64,000 nucleotides of DNA from Ricinus communis (lineage: Eukaryota; Streptophyta; Magnoliopsida; Malpighiales; Euphorbiaceae): the NCBI RefSeq assembly GCF_019578655.1, contig NC_063264.1, positions 22,901,688 through 22,965,687 of the forward strand. Direction: 5' to 3'. This document shows positions 24,420 through 35,049 of the stretch, piece by piece. How positions within the stretch are numbered: position 1 is the stretch's first letter; the number at the start of each line of letters is the position of its first letter. Position numbers and translations under genes: made by a program. The notes under the pieces were generated by a model, which had not been told where the DNA came from, did no database searches, and saw only the letters and a list, made by a program, of their open reading frames with translations.

Positions 24420-25640
24420 TGATAAATTCATATTATGTATATATAATTAAAATATTTTAGTGATTTATTGTTATGTTTTATATACATAGTATGTAAAAAT
24501 ATGAGTTTATTATCTCATTTTAGCTTTATTGTCTAATTTTAGGTGATAATACCTAAAGAGGAAAAATATGAGCCAAAAACTACATAAATGGGCTTTAATT
24601 GGACTAAAACCGTAAAATATCGGAGTAAAGACACATGAACTATCAAAATTGCAGGCCTAGCCGAATTTATCAAGGCACACGAGGAAAAATTAATTAGTTA
24701 TGATATAATTAAGGATAATTATCTTTTAAGTTGTTTATTTTATTTAGAGTAATTAAGATAATAACTATAGCTCTATTATGCTTATAGAAGGACTCTGAAA
24801 AAGGAATCTCTGCGAGAAGTAGAGATTAGTTAAACAAAGGGGCATCGACCTATTATTCTTCTCTCCACGAATTCTCTACAGTTCATCTTTTACAAACTCT
24901 TAGTTAGTTTTGCATTATTCTTTCAAGGATCAAAGAAGCTTTTTAGGACGTGGAGGGTGAGGACCAATTATCTTCATTCCTTGAAGAACTTCTGGATTTT
25001 GAAGGAGATTTAATTTTCTGTTTTATATTTCTTATATTTTTCTATTTAATTAAAATGACCGTTGGATTAAATATGTCAGGCTAAGTTCCATAAGTATTTA
25101 GCTTGGCTTTTTTACTTATGTATGAACCTTATTTATTATGAGTTTAATGAAAGATTTCTTTACTTTCATATATGTATTAATTTCATTTATTATTATTGAT
25201 TGACCATCATATCAATTTAATGTAATATTTGTTATGAAAATCTTTAGGTTAAAAGTATTAGAAACACCTTCTTTACTTTAATCTATATTGGTATAAGAAA
25301 CTTAGGTTGCATCATTAGTCTGAGTAATTTAGGAAAAAGGCACATCACAATCTCATTCATTAGATTTGGACTTAAAGATACTAAGTACAAGGTAGACTAA
25401 ATGCTATTTTATCATATAGTTTACATTAAACATTTCATTTCCATATTTATTTTCTAGTTTATTTAATTTCTTTCATAAATCTTAAAATTATTTTCAAAAC
25501 ATTGGGCTTAGAATGTTTAAATTTATTTTTAGTTGTTTTTGTATGATAGTTGGTATTTAGTCCTTGTGAGATCGACCTCGTGATGAACTTGCCCGTACTA
25601 TCATTCGATTCGTACACTTGCAAGTACTAAGTTTGAGACA
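24420..25640 (+). repeat. 5' LTR of the Athila/Tat-like element
   Basis: Begins TGATAAATTCATATTA and ends GTTTGAGACA. Aligns with 31345-32490. It keeps an internal segment of about 80 bp (24845-24925) that the 3' LTR has lost. Confidence 0.85.
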
Positions 25641-25649
25641 CTAAGTTTT

Positions 25650-25668
25650 TGACGCCATTGCCAGAAAA
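25650..25668 (+). other. Primer binding site, Asp-tRNA type (degenerate)
   Basis: TGACGCCATTGCCAGAAAA ten bases after the LTR end resembles the Athila/Tat primer site TGGCGCCGTTGCCGGGGA, with CG/GG to CA/AA-type changes. Confidence 0.7.
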
Positions 25669-25865
25669 TTGTATCAATATTATATTGACTAATTGTCGAG
25701 TTTTATTTCTTGTATTTTTGTGTGTTGCATGTTTATGTATTTTGTTTTGTCTTTAAATTTTACTTTTAAGTCTTTTTATTTTAAATCTGAATTTTTTTTC
25801 TTTGATTTTGTACGCCTAGCAGACAAACAAGATCATGTGATTCATCAACTTAAAATCCCTACAAC

Positions 25866-27140
25866 TTGAGATCAACTATTAAAAAGGCAGAAGGAGACCA
25901 AGAAATAGAGAGTGAGTTTGTATCTCCAAGAAAAGAAGAATTTGAAGAAAAACTAAAACAAGAATTTGAAGAAGATGTTAAAATAATGGCTAATAACCAA
26001 AGAGAAGTTCCAACTCAAAGGCAAATGGCTATGAAGGATTATTCTTGTTCCATAATTGGTAACACTACTTCCTATATAGTTCTAGGTGATGCATATAGGA
26101 ATTATGAACTTAAAAAAATTTATTTTAATATGCTTCTTTCATTCTATGGTATGCCTAGTGAAGATGCATTAATATTTATTAGAGAATTTTATGTTATAGT
26201 TCATACATTCCTATTATCTGGACTAAATAAGACCAACTAAGGATGAGATATTTTCCTTATTAAAAGAGAAAGCAAAGACTTAGTTAATGACATTGCCTTC
26301 TAATTCTTTGAGAACTTGTGATGAAGTGTATCAAAAATTTATGAGTACATTTTACTCACATCAAAAGTCCAAAGAATTAAGGGCTGAAATTTCCAAATTT
26401 TATCAAAAGGATACTGAATCCTTTTGTGAAGCATGAAATCGCTTCAAATAACTTTTACTGCACTGCCCACATCATAAATACCCATTTTCTGTGACCAACC
26501 AATTATTCTATGATGGTTTAACACAACAATATCAATGTATGGTTGATAATTTAGATGTGGGTGTTATGTTAGAAAAAACTGTTAATGAGGTTTATGATAT
26601 CTTTGAGATGTTATGAGCCAATTCGTAACAAAAGAGTGTAAGAACAAAAAGGATAGGAGTGAATGAAGTTGTATAATGAGATGGCTATATAAATAGTTGA
26701 ATTAACTAAACAAGTTAAGATACTTGCTTCAACTAAGAATGAACCAAGTAATGAGGTAGGTGATATATGTAATGTTTATAGTCATGGTGGTAATGGTTGC
26801 TAATCTTATGAGACTCATGCAGGAAATGATTATGAAAATGTTAATTTAATGAGATCTTATCAGCCTAGGCAATCTAGAAATAATCCATACTCCAACACTT
26901 ACAATCCATGATGGAGGAACCATCCAAATTTTTCCTGGAGAAATAATGATCAAAATCCACCACAAATACTGAGAAACCAAAAACAGCTCCAGTATCAAAA
27001 TTAAGAGCCTCAATACTCAAGAAATCAAAACCCTTCATTTCCCTAATCAAGGACAAGTCCCTCAAAGAAAATCAAGTTTGAAGAAAATACTCCAATCTTT
27101 TATGACAGCCACCCATGATAGAATGGAGAAGAATGAAAAG
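25866..27140 (+). pseudogene. Decayed retrotransposon gag
   Basis: Opens with an acidic Lys/Glu-rich stretch. Retrotransposon-gag text follows: SLRTCDEVYQKFMSTFYSHQ, then KELRAEISKFYQKD, ESFCEA, NRFK and LLHCPHH around 26300-26470, the pattern of the Athila/Tat gag. Stops include TGA at 26434-26436, where the family has Trp, and TAA at 26449-26451, where it has Gln. Both are C-to-T/G-to-A changes. Further on (26800-27080) is Asn/Tyr/Gln-rich text like the gag C-terminus. Not functional. Confidence 0.75.
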
Positions 27141-27532
27141 AAAACTAATTTCATAGAAGTTTCAATGAAGTGATTGGAAACTCAAATTGGACAAATTGTT
27201 GAAGCTATACAAAGGATGAGGTAAAATCTCCACCACCTTCACAACCACCAAATCTCTCTACACCTAAGTCCAAGCCACTAAGCTCAAGACTTACCTCTAG
27301 GAAACCTAAAAAATTAGAAGGAGGGCACCTACACCATTCCATCAATCCCATATAATTCAAAACTAACTTCAAGGAATGAGAAAAAAGCCAGAAGGCCCAC
27401 CCATACACCATTCCTTCCATCCGAATTTTCTAAAAAAATTGGCGCCCAAGAAAAAGGCTTAGGACGAAGTATGACCTTAGGCCTGAAGAGATCACTGCCT
27501 ATTATGATTGTCATAGAGCCTACCTAAGACCA

Positions 27533-27838
27533 ATGGAGAGGCCACTCACTCTTGAGAAAATAATAGAAATTAAAAATTCTGAAAGAAAATATCAAGAGAA
27601 GTACTTAATTGATGAAATCTCTTCAAAAAGTGAAGATTTCAAGGAGGATGGTGATGGTGTATATGAAAGTGAGTGTGACATCACTGCCTACTCAAAAAGA
27701 GGGAGAGGACGTCCAAAGAAGTACGAGTATGACGTACACAAATCAAACATCCCCAAAAGAGGTCGAGGAGGCCCAAGGAAGAATAATACACCACCTACAA
27801 CAAAAAGAGGGAGAGGACATTCGAGAAAACATAATTAG
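27533..27838 (+). CDS. AT-hook repeat ORF inside the retroelement
   Basis: A 101-residue frame whose second half carries three AT-hook-like units: KRGRGRPKK near residue 57, KRGRGGPRK near 75, and KRGRGHSRK near 91. The first is a canonical hook (core RGRP flanked by basic residues); the others are degenerate. AT-hooks bind the minor groove of AT-rich DNA. The first half is acidic (KSEDFKEDGDG). It lies downstream of gag, where protease or RT would be expected. It may be the 3' part of a longer broken frame or a captured host fragment; expression is unknown. Confidence 0.45.
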   Translation: MERPLTLEKIIEIKNSERKYQEKYLIDEISSKSEDFKEDGDGVYESECDITAYSKRGRGRPKKYEYDVHKSNIPKRGRGGPRKNNTPPTTKRGRGHSRKHN

Positions 27839-28129
27839 TTTAGGATCTAAAAATCCTTTAAGTTTTCTTGCCTTTAGTTCGGAATTTGGTTTTACTTTTA
27901 TTTTAGTCATCTTAATTAGCTTAGCTTTTAAATTTTAAGTAAAAATTTTATTTTTGTTTATTTATTAATAAATTTAAGAACTTAGTTCAATATTTCCTTA
28001 AGTTCTTCATTTTTAATGCATTAAGTATATTTAAATATTAATAATCACTTAATTATATATTTTTGACTAATTAATAACCCCTAAGATATATTTGGAAGCA
28101 ATTAAAACTATTCTGCAAAAATTAATTTT

Positions 28130-28525
28130 CGAGCGAGCCACATTCTGACGAAATTTTTACGGGCCTCTGATAGAGGCACGATAGGGCTCACAGGCTCATA
28201 GCGGCCGGTCAGCGGCCAGGCGAAGCACCCGTGAGCGTGGTAGATGTGGCAGCAAGGAAGGATAGCGTCCCCCACGAGTTCGTGGAGTAGCTGGGAGGCG
28301 CGGGCCACTCAACCCAAGCAACACAAGGCACATAAACTTCAGAAAGGATGGCAGATGCGAGCCAACGACAAATCGATGATGCCAGCTGTGAGGTCGCAGA
28401 TCACACACAACAAGGACACCAGCGAGGCGCAGACAAGGCTGCGAGGTACACAGCAGTGGCACCATCACACATGCCGCGGGCTCACGGAGGAGCCGCCAAG
28501 CGCGGGAGGCATTGCAAAAATCCAA
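28130..28525. other. GC-rich block in the retroelement
   Basis: About 400 bp clearly GC-richer than either flank, with frames open on both strands (28108-28308 and 28196-28525 minus, 28244-28543 plus) as a by-product of composition. None resembles a known protein. Edges are sharp against AT-rich DNA. Confidence 0.7.
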
Positions 28526-28849
28526 AAATTGACATTTTTTTAAATTATTTCAGGAAAAATAAAAAAAGTAAATAATATGAATTATATTAGTACTAAAAGT
28601 TGTTAATTTTTACACATAACAACTTAAAGGTTATTTATTATAATTCAAACACGTCACTGATAAATCTTGACCCCTCCAATATGAATACATTCTTTTTTCC
28701 TTCTCACATCACCTTCCTCCATTTACATCACCTACTATTTTTTCTCTCCTTATTTTTCTTTCTCTCTCTACAAATAACCTTAAATTTTCTTCCAAAACTT
28801 CAAGATCTCTACCTTCTAATCTCTACTATACATATTACAAAGGTCAATA

Positions 28850-29922
28850 ATGGCTCCAAAGAAAACAAGGAAAGAGAAAAGGAAGGAAATAGTCTCAAGT
28901 TCTCATGAAGAGGAACCAAGCTTAATGGCAACTTATGGAGCACCTTTTGATATCTACTCCTATATGAAGAAGTGATCGATTCCTTAACCTTGCTTCAAGA
29001 GAGCAAGTTTCATGTAAGTTTTTAGATGCTCTCTCTCTAGCTAAGTTGATATTTTTAAAAGAATGATGATCATTTTATAGATTAGGATGGAAGGATTTTT
29101 CCTTCAAAGCACTACCGTCATATAATGAATTAACTTTAGAGTTTTTCACAACTTTATGATATGATTCTTCCAACGATAAGGAGATCAATTGGGCATAATT
29201 ATACTTTTACTTGTGATACTATTCTCTAAGCTTTTGGGTTAAAAAAAGGAAGTATTTGTGAGCAACATCATAAGTTTAATATTGGAGAATTTTGAAAAAG
29301 AACTTATAGATCAAAACACATATGATGTTAATAACATGCCAAATAATATCTTTAATGATTATTACTATTTGCTTATATCAAAATTTATATGTGGAGGCAT
29401 ATTTGGTAGGAAAGAGTCAAATAAAGTGACAAAGCAAGAGCTCAATATTCTGTGGTGTTTAGATACCCATAAAAATCTATTTCTTCGGCATATTTTATTA
29501 TGCAAAGTTTACTAAAGACACTGGCTAGACCTAAGAATTATATTGGATTAGAACAAATTGTTATGGGTTTGGCTATGTATGTTTATAGTTTTGATCCGGA
29601 GTCTTCTACATATGAGGCATTACCCTCCACAGGCAATTTAGATATACATGCTTTGATTAGAGCTAATTTGATTAATTTTTGTGGTGGTCCTATTACTTTT
29701 AAGCACGGAGCAAGTGGATGTAGTAGTAGTGTGGCTAGTAATGAGCTACTGAGAGATGATAAGGAGGAGGATTCAGATAATGAGGGAAGTGGAGGGCATG
29801 AGTGGTATAGTCAAGGTAGGCAACAAGTATTAAATCAACAACACACTATGAACACCAATATTAACCAATGGCTCGATGCATTTGATTCTCGTTTGGCTAG
29901 TGTAGAGATTAGTCAACGTTGA
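28850..29922 (+). pseudogene. Second ORF of the Athila/Tat-like element, broken
   Basis: Starts MAPKKTRKEKRKE and stops at 28973. It continues in pieces: 29258-29515 and 29500-29922 hold FNDYYYLLISKFICGGIFGR, LDTHKNLFLRHILL, IGLEQIVMGLAMYV and LDIHALIRANLI, then an acidic Ser/Glu stretch and a Gln/Asn-rich end. The layout (basic start, globular middle, LDIHAL phrase, polar tail) recalls the plant transposon ORF found in Athila-type elements. Several stops make it non-functional. Confidence 0.5.
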
Positions 29923-29929
29923 TAAGCAT

Positions 29930-31325
29930 ACAAGCTTGATTGTTACTTCGAATCGGTCGACTTTGATGCTTCCTCACCACCATCATGATTTTAGTTTTGC
30001 ATTAGTTTTTTATTTTGGCTTGTTTTTAGGACTTAGCTATCTAGCTACCGTAGGATATTTCTTTTTATTTTTAGCTACCTTAGGATTTCTATGATTTATA
30101 GCAAATTAGGATTTCTTTTATGCATTTTTTTTCTAATCATAACTTTATTATTATGTTCTAATTTAAGTATTTTATTTTAGCTAATGTGTTGCTTATCAAT
30201 GATGGTTCTTTAAGTTCTTTAAGTTATCTATGGGATATGATATTACTTATGACCAATGGCGCGCCAAATGACACTCCAATTTCCTAAGGAAGTATTCTAT
30301 CTTTTTCTCATTTATGTGTTTCTTTTATGCTTAAGACATTGAGGGCAATGTCTAAAATAAGCGTGGGGAAGAGAATAAATCATTCTTTTATTTTTATTTT
30401 CCAAGTATTTAGTAACTTTTGATTAGTTTTTGTAAGATTTTAAATATTTTCTACTCAGCTTTTTGTTATTATTTTATGATAAAGAATCGATGAAAAAATA
30501 TTATTGTGATAAATCCTTGAGTTCCTGAATTGATATTCTAAATATTTATGAATGTGAACTCATGAGTTAATTGCATTTAAATTACCAAGTATTCATCTTT
30601 TTGCATATGGACATGATGAGTAGTTTAGCAAAGTTTGAAACGGGCATATGATTAGAAGTGTATGATTTAGATTATTATTTTCTTGTGATTATTGTGGTTT
30701 ACCTAAGTTGTGAAATATGGTATGGATAAGTTTAAAGCTATAAGCTTATATTCTATTCCGCTAGTTTTAATTACTGAGTAACCAAGGATCTTCATGACCA
30801 ATGTTGATTTTCGCATAAAAAGGCAATTAAGATTATGAGTATGCAAAGTATTTTGATGGATGCTTTATTGAGTAATTAGGTGCATTCATTATCCATGTTT
30901 ATATTTGTGTAAAAATGCATAATATCTCAAGAAACAAAGGACCCCCAAGTAAAACAAGAATCAAAGGGGTGTAAAAAAAAAGTAAAAGAGCTTACAAAGC
31001 AAGTGAAAAATATAATTGATCTCTTTTTTAGAATAAAGATTTTACCTTTTGAATAAGGTTATTATAATTTGAATTATGCATCATAATTGTATACATTGGT
31101 AATGAGTTAGGCTATTTATTGTCAAACATGTGTAAATAATGAATACTTAAATATTTTGACTGACTATGATTGAGTTTACATCTTTTTAAGAAATTTTTTA
31201 TGATTCAAGCTTTTTTGGATTTGTATAATTTCTGCATTAGTAAGATTCTCTTGAATAGTATGAATTGCATCATTGTTTTTGCAAAGATTAATTTTTAAGT
31301 TGCTATTTACTTAAAGACAAGTAAA
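29930..31325. other. Non-coding 3' part of the retroelement
   Basis: Lies between the last ORF and the polypurine tract. The stretch around 30330-30370 (GACATTGAGGGCAATGTCT, then GCGTGGGGAA) resembles the conserved non-coding phrase seen near the 3' end of Athila-type elements. No protein is encoded. Confidence 0.5.
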
Positions 31326-31344
31326 AGTTTAAGTGCGGGGTATT
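31326..31344 (+). other. Polypurine tract
   Basis: AGTTTAAGTGCGGGGTATT directly precedes the TG of the 3' LTR. Athila/Tat elements have a closely similar AAGTGTGGGG tract at this place. Confidence 0.7.
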
Positions 31345-32490
31345 TGATAGGTTCATATTATATATATAATTAAGGAATTTTAGTGATTTATTGGTATGTT
31401 TTATATACATAATACGTGGAAATATTATTACCTCACTTTATCTTTATTGTTTAATTTCATATGACAATAGCCAAAGAGGGAGAATATTAACCAAAAATGC
31501 ATAAATGGACTTTACTTGGACTATGACTGTAAAAGGCTCGGAATAAAGACACGTGGACTACCGAAATTGTAAGCCTAGCCAATTTATCAAGACTTACGAA
31601 GGAAAAATTAATTAGTTATGATGTAATTAAGGATAATTATCTTTTAAGTTGTTTATTTTGTTTAGGGTAGTTAAGAAGATAATTATAGCGTTGTTATGCT
31701 TATAGAAGGACTTTGAAAAAGGAATCTCTACAAGAAATAAAGATCACTTAAACAAAAGGGGAGGACCAAAGAAGCTTTTTAGGATGTGGAGAGTGAGGAC
31801 CAGTCATCTTCATCCTTTGAAGAATTTCTGAATTTTGAGGAAGCTTTAATTTTCTATTTTATATTTCTTATGTCTTTTTATTTAATTATAAAGACCGTTG
31901 GATTAAATATGTCAGGCTAAGTTCTATAAGTGTTTAGTTTAGCTTTTTACTTATGTATGAACCTTATAATAATGATTTCTTTACACTCATATATATATTA
32001 GTTTCATTTATTATTGTTGATTGACTATCATATCAATTTAATAATAATATATGTTATGAAAATTTTTAGGTTAAAAGTATTAAAAACACCATCTTTACTT
32101 TAATCTATGTTGGTATAAGAAACCTAGATTGCATCATTAGCTTGAGTGACTGAGGGAAAAGGTACATCACAATCTCATTGATTAGATTTGGACTTAAAGG
32201 GAAATAAAGGGATTACTAAGTATAAACTAGATTAGATGTTATTTTATCATATAGTTTATGTTAAACATTTCATTTGTATATTTATTTTCTAGTTTATGTA
32301 ATTCTTTTTATAAGCCTTAAAGTTATTCTCAAAACATTGACTTAGAGTGTTTAGATTTATTTCTAGATATTTTTGTGTGATAGTTGGTCTTTATAGTATA
32401 TGCTTTACAGTTCCTTGTAAGATCGACCTTGTGGTGAACTTGCTCGTACTATCATTCAGTTCGTACACTTGCAAGTACTAAGTTTGAGAT
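31345..32490 (+). repeat. 3' LTR of the Athila/Tat-like element
   Basis: Begins TGATAGGTTCATATTA and ends near GTTTGAGATA. Parallel to 24420-25640 throughout, with many single-base differences and an internal deletion of about 80 bp around 31760. Confidence 0.85.
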
Positions 32491-33410
32491 ATCATATATA
32501 TAGCTTAATGCTATCGAGTAGAGCATTTTCCCACAAAATTGCAATCTACTGCTTTATTGACACAATTGATGATTATTAAGGGTAAATTTCTTTACATGTA
32601 TTTTTTTGATATTTAATATTTACTTTTATCTTTTATATCATGGTATACTTGTGTTTGGAGAAAAATAATGATCAGCGTGCCGCGTGCGTAGGTACATGAA
32701 ATATCTAAAATAATTATGCTTTAATTTGACTTCTAAATCAGATGTTTGGAGAAAAAGCATACCACGTGCATAAGTACATGAAATATCTAAATAATTATGC
32801 TTTAGTATGACTTCTAAAACAGATTTTTATAAATTTCTAAAATTTCTTAAGCAAAATCTAAAATAATTACGCTTTGGTTTGACTTCTAAATCAGATTTTT
32901 GTAAATTCCTAAAATACCTTTACAGTTTGGTTAGATCATCAGCGACACCATAAGATTTAAAGTGAAAATAATAGTAAATAATTGCAAAAAAATAAACGGG
33001 AGAAGATGAAATTAGTTTGCTGAAAATTTGTATTAAGTTAATGTTTGGAATAAACATAAATACAAGAAAAATGATTGAAAGAAAATAATTTACTGAAAAC
33101 TAAAAAAGAATTTGTAGAAAATATTTAGTTAAGTATTTGAGCTTTCCCAAAAATTAAAATTTTTTTACATTTTTTTTATATTTTATCAAAAAATCAAAAT
33201 TAATAATTATTACTCATATTTACTATTACCATCGACTTTACCAAATTATTGTTAATACTATTGCCATCAATTTTATTAGTTTTAGTCAAAATTTAATCTT
33301 TAAATAGAAGTTATGGATCTAATTGTAAAATAATTAAATGAGACTTATTTGGCCAGAGCTACAAGTTTCTGAGAGTATTTGATCCTTTGACCAAATATGA
33401 CTAATTAGAA
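32491..33410. other. AT-rich spacer with a short repeated phrase
   Basis: The phrase around AATTATGCTTTA-TTTGACTTCTAAATCAGA recurs three times (about 32710, 32795 and 32865) with a period of 80-85 bp. No gene is seen. Confidence 0.6.
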
Positions 33411-33837
33411 TATATATATATATATATATATTGAGATCTAAATTTTTTTGACATTTATGCTTAATTTTTGACATAATGAATTTTTGCTTTAACATATATA
33501 TTTACATTTGACACATGGGATTCAAGCTCATGTATAATATTATAATTTTTCTATTAATTTATTGATTTATAAATTATATTTTTTATAACGATTTGGAGCG
33601 AGATCATATAAGATATTGTTCGCTTTGTCTCCACTAGTCTCACACTTTTGTCCCTTAGCGAATTTAAGAACTTGTCAAGAGGTCACCTATCTTAAGATTT
33701 ATCTCTTTGGTGGATTCGGGAACTTTCCAATAGGTCACTCATTCTGAAATTTCTCGAACCAAGTACATTAAACTTTCAAGTTCTTACAACTCTACAGCCA
33801 AACAACCAAAAAACACCTCATGTGATTAGTTCCAACT

Positions 33838-33873
<36 letters not shown>

Positions 33874-34856
33874 AACCATTCTCTATCCCGTTTTAATGTG
33901 CAATTCAATTCATTCATATACTCCCATACTTTAGAGTGCTGCTACTTTAGAAGGCTGCCAGAAGCTGCTCCTGAAGCTGCTCCTTGTTCAGGCATCTGTC
34001 ATATTCCTAATTAGACACTAACTTGTAATCCTAAGAAATAATATATTAATTCTATTTTACTATTATAATTAATAAATATTTCTTAATAAGATAAAAATAC
34101 CAATTTTCTCATAATCAATACCATATTAATTGTATTTTAACATTGTATTGATTAATAAGTTATTTTCATATTTAAATAATAATTTCTAATTTTAAAAAAT
34201 AATATTAAATTATTTTTAAATTTATATTGAATAATAAATTATTTTTAATTATATAATAAATTTTTAATTCTAGAAAATAGTAATATCAATTGTATTTATA
34301 TAATATAAAAATTAATTAATAAATAATTTTTATATTATTGTATTAATAAAATTTTAGAATTTTAAAACAATTAAAAAGATTTAGAAATAGTTAGCTTGCT
34401 ATTATCTTTTAAAATTTTATGAATTAATATTAAATATTAAAAATATTATCAAATCTATCAACTTGATTTTATAATCAAAATAATAATAACGATTACACAA
34501 CACACGAGTAAGCAACTGATATGTATTAATTTTTGAGGTCTAAAATTTTTTAGATATACATATTTAGCTTTTAGCGTATAGAATTTTTGTTTTGACATTG
34601 TACTTATTTTATAGACATAAAATTTAAATTTATTTATAATTTTTATTAATTTATTAATTAATAAATTACTTGCCCAATTAAACACTGACTCTAATTTTAA
34701 AAATAATATATTATTTATTTTAATATTATATTAACTAATAAATAATTTTTAATTAGATAATAATACTAACTATATTATAAGAAATAATATATTAATTATA
34801 TTTTAATATTATAAATTAATTTTTTAATTAGAAAGTAATTCTAATTTTAAAAAAGA
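33411..34856 (-). repeat. AT-rich dispersed repeat, inverted relative to 45.0-46.5 kb
   Basis: Phrases such as TTAATTTTTGAGGTCTAAA, TTTTTGACATT and ATTAATTTATTAATTAATAAATTA recur near 33430 and 34520. They are the reverse complements of the unit ends at 45480-45640 and 46370-46530. A different segment (33590-33835), with AAGAGGTCACC and TTCGGGAACTT, sits inside, and (TA)n runs lie at 33411-33430 and 33840-33868. Confidence 0.6.
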
Positions 34857-34865
34857 ACACTTCCA

Positions 34866-34883
34866 TTTCCGTCAAATGACCCG

Positions 34884-34914
<31 letters not shown>

Positions 34915-34975
34915 TCTTTCCTCCCTGTGCTCCCCCCGGTGCAGGCCTACCACACTTGCCACTCGAATTTTCGAT
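34866..34975. other. Isolated GC/pyrimidine-rich island
   Basis: About 110 bp rich in C and G (for example GACCCGGCCTCCCCTGGCTC) in surroundings that are mostly A and T. No ORF, tRNA fold or known motif recognised. Confidence 0.5.
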
Positions 34976-35049
34976 ATTGCTTTTTATTTCTCATCAAACG
35001 AATGACATTTTCTTCTGGAAATCCTAGCTATTCTGAGCATGACGGTGGG

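Larger units (their letters stand above)
24420..32490 (+). mobile_element. Athila/Tat-like LTR retrotransposon lacking pol
   Basis: Two LTRs of about 1.2 kb flank 5.7 kb. The primer site matches the Asp-tRNA type of Athila/Tat elements. A decayed gag, an AT-hook ORF, a GC-rich block and a second ORF follow, and a purine tract ends the internal region. No protease, reverse transcriptase, RNase H or integrase was recognised, so it is a non-autonomous or deleted element. GATAT occurs next to both ends, but it does not line up cleanly as a target duplication. Confidence 0.8.
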
